DNA of 64,000 nt, from the NCBI GenBank assembly GCA_037189645.1, contig JBBCIY010000005.1, forward strand, positions 248,001 to 312,000, in the 5' to 3' direction. Position numbers and translations under genes: made by a program. Below, in pieces: positions 26,026 to 36,064 of the stretch. The notes under the pieces were generated by a model. That model made no database searches and was not told the origin of the DNA. It saw only the letters and a program-made list of their open reading frames with translations. This DNA is from Taishania sp037189645. Lineage in GTDB: Bacteria > Bacteroidota > Bacteroidia > Flavobacteriales_D > Crocinitomicaceae. Numbering within the stretch: the first letter of the stretch is position 1; each line of letters begins with the position of its first letter.

Positions 26026-26502
26026 ATGAAAGAGTTAAAAACCGGCGATAACGCCCCCTTGTTCTCAGGGCTTGATCAAAACGGAAACAAGATCAGCCTG
26101 GCCGACTTCAAAGGAAAAAAAGTCGTTCTATACTTTTACCCAAAAGACAATACGCCCGGATGTACCGCACAGGCATGTAATTTAAGGGACAATGAAGCCA
26201 TCCTGCTGAAAAAGGGGATCGCGGTCATTGGCGTCAGCGCCGATTCTGTCCTCTCACATAGCAAGTTCAGCGAAAAATATGCGCTGAAATTTCCATTGAT
26301 CGCCGATACCGACAAAGTGATCCTGAATCAGTACGGTGTCTGGGGAGAAAAGAAATTCATGGGGAAAACGTATGACGGAATCCACCGGACCACATTCATT
26401 ATTGATGAAGCGCAAAAAATTACGGCGGTCATTAAAAAGCCCAATACCAAGAACCACACAGAAGAAATTTTAAAGATTCTGGAAAATAATCCCACAACGT
26501 AA
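26026..26502 (+). CDS. bcp: Thioredoxin-dependent thiol peroxidase (Bcp/PrxQ)
   Basis: Peroxiredoxin that reduces hydroperoxides with thioredoxin as donor. The 158 residues show the peroxidatic site FYPKDNTPGCTAQACNLRD, with Cys in TPGCT and a second Cys five residues on as in PrxQ, then VIGVSADSVLSHSKFSEKY and TFIIDEAQKITAVIKK. It begins MKELKTGDNAPLFSGLDQNG. It is monocistronic with a well-formed promoter; recA follows after 65 bases. Confidence 0.95.
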   Translation: MKELKTGDNAPLFSGLDQNGNKISLADFKGKKVVLYFYPKDNTPGCTAQACNLRDNEAILLKKGIAVIGVSADSVLSHSKFSEKYALKFPLIADTDKVILNQYGVWGEKKFMGKTYDGIHRTTFIIDEAQKITAVIKKPNTKNHTEEILKILENNPTT

Positions 26503-26567
26503 AAAACTTACGTTCTTAACCCCGCATATTTGCACTACGATTTAAAAACAATAAAAAACCAACGATT

Positions 26568-27608
26568 ATGGCAGCAAAAGATGTAAACCAGGAAAAAATG
26601 GAAAAATTGAAAGCTCTTCAGTTAACAATGGAGAAGCTGGATAAAACGTACGGAAAAGGTACGGTAATGAAATTAGGCGATGAAGCTGTTGAAAAGGTGG
26701 AAGCAATTCCAACGGGTTCACTCTCACTTGATATAGCGCTTGGCGTAAACGGTTTCCCGAAAGGAAGGATCGTTGAAATATACGGCCCGGAATCATCCGG
26801 GAAAACGACCCTGGCGATTCACGCAATCGCAGAAGTACAAAAACAGGGAGGAATCGCCGCGATCATAGATGCGGAACATGCTTTCGACCAGTTTTATGCC
26901 GCAAAACTAGGAGTGGACATCGACAATCTGTTGATCTCACAGCCCGACAATGGTGAACAGGCGCTGGAAATCGCGGACAACCTGATCCGTTCAGGAGCGA
27001 TCGACCTGCTGGTGGTTGACTCCGTTGCGGCACTTACTCCAAAAGCGGAAATCGAAGGAGAAATGGGAGATTCTCAAATGGGGTTACAAGCCCGCCTGAT
27101 GTCAAAAGCACTTCGTAAGCTGACAGGGTCTATCAATAAGGCGAAATGCTGTTGTATCTTCATCAACCAGTTACGTGATAAGATCGGCGTAATGTTCGGG
27201 AATCCCGAAACCACCACCGGAGGAAATGCGTTGAAGTTTTATGCTTCCGTCCGTGTCGATATCCGCAGAACAAGCCAGATCAAAGACGGCGAAGATGTGG
27301 TAGGAAACCGCGTAAAAGTAAAAATTGTAAAGAATAAAGTAGCTCCACCGTTCAAAAAAGCGGAATTCGACATCATGTACGGCGAAGGGATCTCTAAAGT
27401 CGGAGAAGTAATTGATCTCGGCGTGGAATTGAATATCATCAAGAAAAGCGGATCCTGGTTCTCCTACGGAGAAGTCAAGCTCGGACAAGGAAGAGACGCC
27501 GTAAAGTCATTGCTCCAGGATAATCCTGAGCTGATGGACGAGCTGGAAGGAAAAATTAAAGATGCTCTTGGCACTACAGGTACACCAGAACCTGTGGAAC
27601 AAGCCTAG
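26568..27608 (+). CDS. recA: Recombinase RecA
   Basis: DNA strand-exchange ATPase for homologous recombination. The 346 residues have Walker A GPESSGKT (73-80), IIDAEHAFDQFYAAKLGVDI, Walker B LLVVDSVAALTPKAEIEGE, the L2-type loop QLRDKIGVMFGNPETTTGGN and a normal C-terminal domain. A near-consensus -7 box (CATATTTG, around 26525-26532) precedes it. I saw no LexA-type operator upstream, in line with the rarity of LexA regulation in this phylum. A strong terminator follows at 27627. Confidence 0.98.
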   Translation: MAAKDVNQEKMEKLKALQLTMEKLDKTYGKGTVMKLGDEAVEKVEAIPTGSLSLDIALGVNGFPKGRIVEIYGPESSGKTTLAIHAIAEVQKQGGIAAIIDAEHAFDQFYAAKLGVDIDNLLISQPDNGEQALEIADNLIRSGAIDLLVVDSVAALTPKAEIEGEMGDSQMGLQARLMSKALRKLTGSINKAKCCCIFINQLRDKIGVMFGNPETTTGGNALKFYASVRVDIRRTSQIKDGEDVVGNRVKVKIVKNKVAPPFKKAEFDIMYGEGISKVGEVIDLGVELNIIKKSGSWFSYGEVKLGQGRDAVKSLLQDNPELMDELEGKIKDALGTTGTPEPVEQA

Positions 27609-27626
27609 CTGCAATCGTTGGTTAAG

Positions 27627-27654
27627 AAGCGAAGCCTTGCGGCTTCGCTTTTTT
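27627..27654 (+). terminator. Rho-independent terminator after recA
   Basis: A perfect 10-bp stem (AAGCGAAGCC 27627-27636 with GGCTTCGCTT 27641-27650), a TTGC tetraloop and a run of T to 27654. It lies 18 bases after the recA stop and before the YraN start, which argues against the longer upstream start of that frame. Confidence 0.9.
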
Positions 27655-27698
27655 CTCCATCGACCGGAATTACTGCTAAAACCATAAAAACCTATCTT

Positions 27699-28058
27699 AT
27701 GAACCACATCGAACTCGGGCAATTTGGAGAAGAACTCGCTGTCCGGCATCTGCAGGAAAAAGGCTACCACATCCTCGAACGAAATTTCAGGTTCAAAAAA
27801 GCAGAAGTAGACATCATCGCCGTGAAAAACGATCTGCTGATCATCTGTGAGGTGAAGACAAGAGAAACTGCCGAGACAGGGGAACCATACAAAGCGGTAA
27901 CCCGAAAAAAGCAACGCCAGATCATCAATACCGCGGACCATTACATCCGATTAAAGAACGTGCACATGGACGTGCAGTTTGATGTTATTTCCATTGTCCA
28001 CAATTCATTCAGAACAAAGCTGGAGCACATTCCGAATGCGTTTGTTCCATTGTTATAG
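27699..28058 (+). CDS. YraN family endonuclease-like protein (UPF0102)
   Basis: A 119-residue UPF0102/YraN protein with a predicted Holliday-resolvase/restriction-endonuclease-like fold. Motifs: GQFGEELAVRHLQEKGYHIL, RNFRFKKAEVDIIAVKND and LIICEVKTRETAETG, giving the E...D...ExK catalytic pattern of the nuclease fold. I start at the ATG 27699 (MNHIELGQFGEELA); a TTG extension to 27618 would run across the recA terminator. The molecular role of the family is still poorly defined. Its position after recA fits DNA repair but is only suggestive. Confidence 0.88.
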   Translation: MNHIELGQFGEELAVRHLQEKGYHILERNFRFKKAEVDIIAVKNDLLIICEVKTRETAETGEPYKAVTRKKQRQIINTADHYIRLKNVHMDVQFDVISIVHNSFRTKLEHIPNAFVPLL

Positions 28059-28120
28059 ACCCGCAGCGCACGAAATTCATGAAAATTCCGTTTCTTTGAA
28101 GTACTGAACAAAATGATCCG

Positions 28121-29038
28121 ATGAACAATGCCATTCCTTACATCCAGCCAGGTGACCTGATCCAGATCGTAGCTCCTGCAAAAGCAATTGAAGAAGACGT
28201 TGTCCGCTTCGCTAAAATGTTCCTGGAAAACGCCGGGTATAAGGTAGAGATAGGAAAACATTGCCTTGGGAAAAACAATTACTTCTCCGGAACGGATGAA
28301 GCGCGCGCGGAAGATTTTCAGGAAGCCATCGACAACCCGGATGTGAAAGCGATTATCTGCGCAAGGGGGGGATATGGGGCGATCCGCATCGTTGACAGGA
28401 TCCGGTGGGCGAACCAGCTGCGTTTTCCCAAATGGATTGCAGGATTCAGCGACATCACCGTATTTCACCAGCAGCTCCAGAAATTTGAGCAAAAAAGCAT
28501 CCATGCGACCATGCCGCTGAATTTTAAAGAAAATACGCCTGAATCGCTTGAAACATTGCTTTCTGCCCTGGAAGGCAAGCCCTATTCCATCCAGGCTCCC
28601 GCTCATCCTGCCAATAAAAAAGGAAGAGCAACCGGGCAAGTCATCGGGGGAAACTTAAGTATCGTTTACAGCCTGATCGGAACGGACATTCAACCCGATT
28701 ACACCGGCAAGCTGTTGTTCCTCGAAGAAGTGGGAGAACAGCTTTACGCGATCGACAGGATGTTTTTTTCATTGAAAAAAGCAGGTATACTGGATGCTAT
28801 TTCAGGGCTCATCATCGGGGGAATGACAGACATTAACGATACAACTGCCTCCACGATCGGCATGACCATAGAGGAGATCGTCCTGCAACATTTTACGTAC
28901 AGGAACATTCCCATCTGTTTTGATTTCCCGGCCGGGCATATCAATGACAACAGGGCACTCGTATTTGGAGAAAACTCACAATTGAATATCGATGAAAGCG
29001 TAAGCCTGGCATTCGAACGCCGGGATGAAATCAGCTAA
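28121..29038 (+). CDS. LD-carboxypeptidase (peptidase S66 family)
   Basis: Serine peptidase that removes the terminal D-Ala from muropeptide tetrapeptides during cell-wall recycling. The 305 residues contain IICARGGYGAIRIVDRI, the nucleophile motif GFSDITVFH (Ser), the Glu region LFLEEVGEQLYAIDRM and the His region FPAGHINDNRALVFG, giving the S66 Ser-Glu-His triad. No signal peptide, so it acts in the cytoplasm as expected for LdcA. It stands between yraN and the histidine kinase gene. Confidence 0.92.
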   Translation: MNNAIPYIQPGDLIQIVAPAKAIEEDVVRFAKMFLENAGYKVEIGKHCLGKNNYFSGTDEARAEDFQEAIDNPDVKAIICARGGYGAIRIVDRIRWANQLRFPKWIAGFSDITVFHQQLQKFEQKSIHATMPLNFKENTPESLETLLSALEGKPYSIQAPAHPANKKGRATGQVIGGNLSIVYSLIGTDIQPDYTGKLLFLEEVGEQLYAIDRMFFSLKKAGILDAISGLIIGGMTDINDTTASTIGMTIEEIVLQHFTYRNIPICFDFPAGHINDNRALVFGENSQLNIDESVSLAFERRDEIS

Positions 29039-29090
29039 CATTTTTACCGTTCTTCCGTATACAAACCAAGAATTCCGAGAATAGAGAAAT

Positions 29091-32000
29091 ATGCAGAAAA
29101 AACAAACAAATAAACTGTGGATCGTCTTCCTGTTATGCCTGGCAGGATTCATCGGTTATTACCAGTACGTTTTTTCTACCAACTATTATCCTGAGCTGAG
29201 CCGTATCGAGAAAAATGTTGCTTCGATGGAAGATCAGCTGGATCAACGGCTTGAGACCATTTCCAGGCAATTGGAACACGGCTACAAAACCCCGGAGATA
29301 GCTGACAATTCTCCTTTTTACATTCACATATACCGCAATGATACACTGATATTCTGGAGTACGAATAAGCTTCCGGTATCGAAGTTTGCCGACCTTCACT
29401 TTCCAACTTCCGGGATCACGAAGATGCAGAACGGGTGGTATTTTGTAAAGACGATCGAACAGGGTGACCTGACCATTTCAGGCTCTTTCCTGGTGAAACG
29501 GGAATACGCATACCAGAACAAACATCTGAAGAATGATTTTGCAAAGCCGTTCAGGGGAAATTTCCAGTCCCATATTTCACTGGACGAGGCATCCGGGTTT
29601 CCTGTTTATTCAAAAGACAAGCAATACCTGTTTTCCATTTATGTAAACGATTATCAACCGGCAAGTGAAACAGAATCGCTGATCCTGATGGGGCTGCTCC
29701 TGGCAGCAATCGTCCTGTTCTTATGGCAGGTTTCCCTGCTCATTCAAAGGTCTTCATCAAGATGGGTATGGCTCTTTCCTTTATCCGTATTTATCCTCCG
29801 TTACCTTTCTCTGGAATTTTCATGGTTCGCCTTCATGCAGGATACTGCGTTATTCCAGGCAAGTCTTTACGGTACAAGTTCGCTATTTCCCAACTTTTTT
29901 GAATACATGGTAAATATCTGCCTGATCCTGATATTGTCCCAATTCTTCTATGCACGCCTTAAACGATTCAAGAACAGCTATTCAAAGATCGTTTCCATCC
30001 TCTTCATCATTTCACTTTACCCTACCTGGATGGGGATCATCTATCTTTTCAAAGGATTAGTGGAAAATTCCAGTATCCCGATGCGGATCGAAATTCTTTT
30101 CAGGCTCAATATCTATTCAGCACTCGCAATCATAAGCATCGCCATTCTGGGATTTATATACTTCATTATAGGAAAATCGATCATTCAGTTCATAAAAAAA
30201 CAACAATTAAACCTGCGGCAGGCAATGCTGATCAATGCTGTTTCAGGTATATTGTTTTTCTTCCTGGAATCCTATGCCATCAACCGGTTGCCGTATGCGG
30301 GACTGTTCCCGTTCATTTTCATCACGCTCATCATAATCCTGGAATATAAGAACTTCCAGCAGAAACACCTCATTATCGGGATGGGGCTGCTTGCTCTTTA
30401 TTCCTTCGTTTGCGCCGCCACGATCGGAGAATTCAATAAAAGAAAGGATAAAAGCGAGCGTGAGCTATATGCAAGCCAGCTGGTAACTGAGCGCGATATC
30501 AATACCGAAATCGAATACAACAGCCTGGAACGATCCCTTCATGAAGATAAATTCCTTCAACGCATGATCAGCTCCGGTAAGCAATACAACCTGCGTGACT
30601 TTGAAGAAGGAATGGAGCGCCGGCATTTCAACGGCTTCTGGGAGCGTTACGAATGTGCGTTCTACCTGTTCAAGGAGAATAAAGAATCATTACTGCTGAT
30701 GCAGGGAAATGCCTCCGATGACATGGAAGAGCTCAACCGGCTGATCGAGTACAATTCCGAACAGTCGGAAATAAACCGTTTCGTTTTTTTCATCAAAGAC
30801 TATACGGACCAGTACAGCTACATCATCCGCCAGGAATTATATGGAAGAAACGGAGAAAAAGCGTATTTGTACATTACCTTAAAGTCCAAAAAGATCCCGG
30901 AAGAAATCGGTTTCCCACGCCTGCTGATCACTTCCCAGACATCGGTTTTACAGCACCTGGAAAACTATTCCATCGCCAAGTACCATCGGAACAAGCTGGT
31001 ATCCAAATACGGGAATTTTAATTACCCGACCACACTCAGTGCCTTTAAAAAAGCCGGGCAGGACCGTCACAATAACTTTGACTACAATGGATACAATCAC
31101 CTGGTCTACCATACATCCGGAAGGGATGTTGTCGTCTTATCAGGTTCCAACCCAACCATTGTTGATGCCGCTACCTCCTTTTCGTACCTGTTCTGTATCT
31201 TCGGCCTGCTCCTGCTGCCTGTGTACATCCGTTTCTACTCCAATTCGTACACACGGAAAACGCTGGCTTTATCCGCCAAGATCCAGGTGGCGCTGATCGG
31301 GATCGTGCTGATCGCACTGATCGCTTCCGGGCTAAGCAGCGGATTCTTTGTCCGGAACCAGTACAAACAATATACGGCGATGGCCATAAAGGAAAAAACG
31401 CATTCCGTGGAACTGGAGCTCAAATCAAAAATAGGGAAACTGACGGCTCTCAGCATACAGGAAAACGGTTCTTCACTCAATTTTCAGCTGGTCAACCTCT
31501 CAAAGGTTTTCAATACCGATATCAATCTCTATGACCCGGACGGGCACCTGGTCGGAACTTCACGTCAAAAAGTATTCAATTTCGGCTTACTGAGCGAGCA
31601 GATCAATCCCATAGCACGCAAGGAACTGTCAGAATTGAAGCAAAGTGATTTTGTGCACCAGGAAAATATCGGGCTGCTGAACTACGATTCTGCTTATTCT
31701 CCCTTATACAACAACAGCGGAAAGCTGCTCGGCTATATCAACCTCCAGCATTTCGGGCAGCAGGAAGAAGCGGAGCAACAGGTTCAGCAATTCCTGGTAT
31801 CAGTCATCAATATCTTTGTGCTGCTGCTGGCGATCTCCGCTGTAACCGCCATCTTTGTAGCCAACTGGATCACCAATCCGCTCCAGATGCTCCAGGAACG
31901 ATTCTCGAAGCTCCACCTGGGACACAACCAGCGGATCGTTTACAACCACGATGACGAGATCGGCGCGTTGGTTGCCAGCTATAATCAGAAGATAGAAGAG

Positions 32001-32714
32001 CTGGAAACCGCGGCAAGGCAGCTCGCACAAAGTGAACGTGAATCTGCCTGGAGGGACATGGCAAAGCAGGTCGCACATGAGATCAAGAATCCGCTTACGC
32101 CAATGAAGCTATCCGTCCAGCACTTGATGCGTTCCTTTGATCCTTCTGATGACAACGCCCGGGAAAAGGTCAATAAGGTCAGCCAGTCACTGATCGAGCA
32201 GATTGACGCGCTCACCAAAATTGCGAATGAATTTTCCAGCTTCGCAAAAATGCCGAAACCGCAGTTTGACACGATCGACCTGGTACAGGTGATTTTAAAC
32301 GCCACTGAGCTGTTCAAACAAAGTGCATCAGCGGCAATCGTTACAAATTTACCCGAATCCTGTTCTATCAACGGGGACAAAGAACAATTGCTCAGGGTGT
32401 TCAATAACCTGATCAAAAACGGGATCCAGGCCACATCCGAAAAAGCAAAAGGCGTTGTGATGATTTCCCTGAAAAAAGAGGACAATAAGGCCGTTATTAT
32501 GGTTTCTGATAATGGTATAGGGATGTCTGACGAACAGCAGCAGAAGGTATTCACACCTTACTTTACAACCAAATCTACCGGGTCAGGAATCGGGTTGGCA
32601 ATGATCAAGCAGATCATTCTCAATCATAAAGGAATCATCTATTTCGAGTCGGAAGAGCATGTGGGTACCAGCTTTATCCTGGAGCTTCCGTTAACCGACA
32701 GCAGTAACGATTAA
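29091..32714 (+). CDS. NtrY-like sensor histidine kinase, very large
   Basis: A 1207-residue membrane sensor kinase. A first membrane helix (about 8-28) precedes a periplasmic domain. A run of six or more helices (about 195-450) follows, in a 7TM-like block. A second extracytoplasmic region (about 460-720) and another pair of helices bracket a third sensory domain (about 760-890). Then come a HAMP segment (WITNPLQMLQERFSKLHLG), a HisKA box with phospho-His 996 (KQVAHEIKNPLTPMKLSVQH), and an HATPase domain with N-box NLIKNGIQAT, G1 DNGIGM and G2 GSGIGLAM. No response regulator gene lies next to it. The stop overlaps the convergent lipoprotein gene by 4 bases. Confidence 0.92.
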   Translation: MQKKQTNKLWIVFLLCLAGFIGYYQYVFSTNYYPELSRIEKNVASMEDQLDQRLETISRQLEHGYKTPEIADNSPFYIHIYRNDTLIFWSTNKLPVSKFADLHFPTSGITKMQNGWYFVKTIEQGDLTISGSFLVKREYAYQNKHLKNDFAKPFRGNFQSHISLDEASGFPVYSKDKQYLFSIYVNDYQPASETESLILMGLLLAAIVLFLWQVSLLIQRSSSRWVWLFPLSVFILRYLSLEFSWFAFMQDTALFQASLYGTSSLFPNFFEYMVNICLILILSQFFYARLKRFKNSYSKIVSILFIISLYPTWMGIIYLFKGLVENSSIPMRIEILFRLNIYSALAIISIAILGFIYFIIGKSIIQFIKKQQLNLRQAMLINAVSGILFFFLESYAINRLPYAGLFPFIFITLIIILEYKNFQQKHLIIGMGLLALYSFVCAATIGEFNKRKDKSERELYASQLVTERDINTEIEYNSLERSLHEDKFLQRMISSGKQYNLRDFEEGMERRHFNGFWERYECAFYLFKENKESLLLMQGNASDDMEELNRLIEYNSEQSEINRFVFFIKDYTDQYSYIIRQELYGRNGEKAYLYITLKSKKIPEEIGFPRLLITSQTSVLQHLENYSIAKYHRNKLVSKYGNFNYPTTLSAFKKAGQDRHNNFDYNGYNHLVYHTSGRDVVVLSGSNPTIVDAATSFSYLFCIFGLLLLPVYIRFYSNSYTRKTLALSAKIQVALIGIVLIALIASGLSSGFFVRNQYKQYTAMAIKEKTHSVELELKSKIGKLTALSIQENGSSLNFQLVNLSKVFNTDINLYDPDGHLVGTSRQKVFNFGLLSEQINPIARKELSELKQSDFVHQENIGLLNYDSAYSPLYNNSGKLLGYINLQHFGQQEEAEQQVQQFLVSVINIFVLLLAISAVTAIFVANWITNPLQMLQERFSKLHLGHNQRIVYNHDDEIGALVASYNQKIEELETAARQLAQSERESAWRDMAKQVAHEIKNPLTPMKLSVQHLMRSFDPSDDNAREKVNKVSQSLIEQIDALTKIANEFSSFAKMPKPQFDTIDLVQVILNATELFKQSASAAIVTNLPESCSINGDKEQLLRVFNNLIKNGIQATSEKAKGVVMISLKKEDNKAVIMVSDNGIGMSDEQQQKVFTPYFTTKSTGSGIGLAMIKQIILNHKGIIYFESEEHVGTSFILELPLTDSSND

Positions 32715-33223
32715 TTGCTACCAGTCGATACAATGTAATAGGTCCATTCGCCTATTTTTTCCGTTTCAAGGATTTTTACCCGTTTGTCTTTGTTGAAATC
32801 CACTTTCCCTTTGGACAGGTAATGGTGATAAAGTCCGGTTGTTTTACCCGGATCACAGTCTTTACTGGTGCACATTTTCAACTGATAGACAACAGTACTG
32901 TCCGGAGTAATAAATACGTTTTCAATGATATTGTGCGTGTAACCTTCGTAGAGGTTCATCATTTCTCTTTTCGTTACCTTGTCCCTGGCAAGCACCAGGT
33001 CAACCTGGAATGCATCCGGGTGAACCTCCTCCTCACCAAACCAACCGTTCAGTCGATCGAATTTCCGAAGGATTTCTTCATTGATCGCCTCATAGCGCTC
33101 ATCGATCAGTTTTGTAAATTTAGGATCTACACCCGACCTGTCACACGATACGAAAAGTGCCGCTCCTATCATAATGACAATGAGCGACACTCCATATGTG
33201 ATTATCTTTCTACTCTTATTCAT
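32711..33223 (-). CDS. Hypothetical lipoprotein
   Basis: A 170-residue protein with an N-terminal hydrophobic segment ending in a lipobox (GAALFVSC, Cys about 27). The mature domain shows FTKLIDERYEAINEEILRKF, a Cys pair (KMCTSKDCDPG) and a C-terminal strand-rich part (ILETEKIGEWTYYIVSTGSN). I do not recognise the family. It lies 27 bases upstream of nothing on its strand and is convergent with the kinase gene (4-base overlap). infB ends 27 bases upstream of its start, so it may be expressed as the tail of the rimP-nusA-infB operon. Confidence 0.75.
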   Translation of the reverse strand: MNKSRKIITYGVSLIVIMIGAALFVSCDRSGVDPKFTKLIDERYEAINEEILRKFDRLNGWFGEEEVHPDAFQVDLVLARDKVTKREMMNLYEGYTHNIIENVFITPDSTVVYQLKMCTSKDCDPGKTTGLYHHYLSKGKVDFNKDKRVKILETEKIGEWTYYIVSTGSN

Positions 33224-33250
33224 CGTATCAGATAATGTTTTATTCTTACA

Positions 33251-36001
33251 TTACAATTTTCTTGCTACTTCTACCTCCTGGAATGCTTCGATGATATCTC
33301 CCACCTGGATGTCATTGAACTTATCAATGTTCAATCCACATTCGTAGTTGTTCTTCACTTCTTTCACATCATCCTTGAATCGTTTCAACGAACCAAGCGT
33401 ACCTGTATGGATAACAATTCCATCACGGATCAGGCGGATTTTGGAAGTTCTCTTGATGATTCCATCAAGCACATAACAACCTGCGATCGTACCAACCTTT
33501 GAGATATTGAATGTTTCCCGCACTTCTGCAGAACCGGTTACCTGCTCTTCAATGTCAGGAGACAACATTCCTTCCATTGCGGCTTTGATCTCTTCAATTG
33601 CCTTGTAAATAACTGAATACAATCGAATATCAATCTGCTCATTTTCAGCCAGCTTACGGGCTGAAACAACCGGTCTCACCTGGAATCCGATGATAATCGC
33701 ATCTGATGCAGAAGCCAGGTTGACGTCTGCCTCGGAAATCGCACCGACTCCTTTGTGAACGATATTGACCTGGATCTCTTCTGTTGAAAGTTTCAATAAG
33801 GAATCTGACAATGCCTCTACCGAACCATCCACGTCTCCTTTCACGATGATGTTCAATTCCTTGAAATCCCCGATCGCCAGACGGCGTCCGATCTCGTCCA
33901 GGGTAATATGCTTGGTGGTACGCAATCCTTGCTCACGGTACAATTGCTCACGTTTGGACGCGATCGTTTTCGCTTCGCGCTCATCGTCCATTACGTTGAA
34001 TTTATCACCTGCATTCGGCGCTCCGTTGATTCCTAAGACAGCAACCGGCGTTGAAGGTCCTGCTTCTTTAATGGCATTTCCTTTTTCATCGTGCATCGCA
34101 CGTACTTTTCCGTAATTCCGGCCTACCAGCACTACATCTCCCACTCTCAGCGTTCCCGCCTCTACGAGCATGTTGGTGACATATCCTTTACCTTTGTCCA
34201 GTGAAGATTCGATCACAACTCCAACCGCGTTTTTGTCCGGGTTTGCTCTCAGGTTCAATAATTCCGCTTCCAGCAATACTTTTTCCAGCAGCAGGTCGAT
34301 ATTGATATTTTGCTTCGCTGAAATTTCCTGTGACTGGTATTTTCCTCCCCAGTCTTCCACCAGGATATTCATTTGGGACAACTGCTCCCTGATTCTGTCT
34401 GTGTTCGCACCCGGCTTATCAATCTTATTGATCGCGAATACCATTGGTACACCCGCCGCCTGTGCGTGAGAAATCGCTTCTTTTGTCTGAGGCATCACAT
34501 CGTCATCCGCCGCAACGATAATGATTGCAACGTCCGTCACCTGTGCTCCACGGGCACGCATCGCTGTAAAGGCTTCGTGTCCCGGTGTATCCAGGAATGT
34601 CAGCTTCTTGCCGTCTTTTACCACCGAATAAGCTCCGATGTGCTGTGTGATTCCTCCTGCTTCCCCTTCGGTAACATTCGCATTCCTGATTTTGTCCAGC
34701 AATGACGTTTTACCATGGTCAACGTGTCCCATTACCGTAATGATCGGCGGACGAGGGATCAGTTCTTCTTCTTTGTCTTCAACAACAGGGATCGCATCCT
34801 GTACTTCCGCACTCACGAATTCAGCTTCAAACCCGAATTCATCGGCAACGATCTGTATAGTCTCCGCATCCAGGCGCTGGTTGATCGAGGCGAAAATACC
34901 CAATGACATACACGCCGCAATTACTTGCGTCGGTTGCACATTCATCATGTTCGCCAGCTCAGATACCGTTACAAACTCCGTCAGTTTAAGGATCTTGCTT
35001 TCCAATTCAGCAGCGAGTTCTTCCTCGTGCCTTCTCTGAGCAAAGATATCACGTTTCGCACGTCTGTTTTTAGCTCCTTTGGATTTCGATCCTTTACTGG
35101 ATAAACGGGCAAGTGTTTCCTTGATCTCTTTCTGGATGTCCTGTTCAGATATTTCAGGTTTTTCTACACGAGGTCCTGCTCCTTTTTTGAAATTCTTGTT
35201 TTGGGTCTGCCCTTGTCCTCCTCCTTGTTGCTGCGCTTGCTTGTTAACATCAATTTTCTTGATGCGTTTACGTTTCTTACGATCAGCATTGGAGGCTGCG
35301 TTACCGGGAGTTTTTGGCCGTTCAACCGGTAATTCGATCTTACCCAATACCTTAGGGCCTGAAAGTGTCTGGCTTTGGACACGGATCGTTTCAATATCCG
35401 GCGCTGAAGTTTTTTCTCCTTCTACGGTTTTCGGTTCCTCTTTCTTCTCTTCAACCGGTTGTTTTTCCTCTGTCTGCTCCGGCTTTTTCTCCTCCGCTTC
35501 CGGCGTGGATTCAACCTGCTCGTCTTTCTTCTTTTTGTCCGGACGGGTCTTCGTATTCAGCGCATCCAGGTCGATCTTGCCGATCACCTGCACTTTTACG
35601 TCTCCCTCTCCGATGGTTTTCGATTCCGAAGCAGGCTCCTCTTCCTTCTTCTCTGCTACTTTCGGCTCTTCTTCCACCTTCTTTTCTTCTGGTTCAGTAT
35701 TCTTTGGAGCTTCAGCAGTTCTGGGAGTTTCTGTAATGGTATCATCTTCCGCTGTACGAGTGTCCTTGAGCGAAATTGTTTCCCGCTTTTCTCTCTTAAC
35801 AGGGTTTTGTTTTGTCTGCTCCTTTAAGTCATGATCAGCAGCAAATTCCTGTCTCAAAAGAGCATAGTGCTCCTCTTCCAATTTGAAATTCGGATTATTG
35901 TCTATTTTTACCCCTTTGGAGTCCAAAAAGTCAACCAATGTAGGAATCCCTACATTTAATTCACCTGCTGCTTTCCCTAGTCTTATTGGTTTTCCCGCCA
36001 T
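33251..36001 (-). CDS. infB: Translation initiation factor IF-2
   Basis: GTPase that places initiator tRNA on the 30S subunit and promotes subunit joining. The 916 residues start with an IF2-N module (KPIRLGKAAGELNVGIPTLV). A long low-complexity Lys/Glu/Pro/Thr linker (about 75-330) follows, then a second IF2-N region (VTVSELANMMNVQPTQVIA). The G domain carries GHVDHGKTS (about 425), DTPGHEAF and NKID, followed by domains II-IV with VIYKAIEEIKAAMEGMLSP. It is the third gene of the rimP-nusA-infB operon, 63 bases after nusA. Confidence 0.97.
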   Translation of the reverse strand: MAGKPIRLGKAAGELNVGIPTLVDFLDSKGVKIDNNPNFKLEEEHYALLRQEFAADHDLKEQTKQNPVKREKRETISLKDTRTAEDDTITETPRTAEAPKNTEPEEKKVEEEPKVAEKKEEEPASESKTIGEGDVKVQVIGKIDLDALNTKTRPDKKKKDEQVESTPEAEEKKPEQTEEKQPVEEKKEEPKTVEGEKTSAPDIETIRVQSQTLSGPKVLGKIELPVERPKTPGNAASNADRKKRKRIKKIDVNKQAQQQGGGQGQTQNKNFKKGAGPRVEKPEISEQDIQKEIKETLARLSSKGSKSKGAKNRRAKRDIFAQRRHEEELAAELESKILKLTEFVTVSELANMMNVQPTQVIAACMSLGIFASINQRLDAETIQIVADEFGFEAEFVSAEVQDAIPVVEDKEEELIPRPPIITVMGHVDHGKTSLLDKIRNANVTEGEAGGITQHIGAYSVVKDGKKLTFLDTPGHEAFTAMRARGAQVTDVAIIIVAADDDVMPQTKEAISHAQAAGVPMVFAINKIDKPGANTDRIREQLSQMNILVEDWGGKYQSQEISAKQNINIDLLLEKVLLEAELLNLRANPDKNAVGVVIESSLDKGKGYVTNMLVEAGTLRVGDVVLVGRNYGKVRAMHDEKGNAIKEAGPSTPVAVLGINGAPNAGDKFNVMDDEREAKTIASKREQLYREQGLRTTKHITLDEIGRRLAIGDFKELNIIVKGDVDGSVEALSDSLLKLSTEEIQVNIVHKGVGAISEADVNLASASDAIIIGFQVRPVVSARKLAENEQIDIRLYSVIYKAIEEIKAAMEGMLSPDIEEQVTGSAEVRETFNISKVGTIAGCYVLDGIIKRTSKIRLIRDGIVIHTGTLGSLKRFKDDVKEVKNNYECGLNIDKFNDIQVGDIIEAFQEVEVARKL

Positions 36002-36064
36002 ATAAATTGTGCGCCCTTTTGCTATTTTTTATTAATACTGTCTAAATATACGTTTTGTTTTCAA

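Noticed and set aside
35079..35834. Plus-strand open frame (251 codons) rich in Ser, Phe and Cys opposite infB
   Set aside because: It mirrors the Lys/Glu-rich low-complexity linker of IF-2; the composition is that of an antisense shadow.
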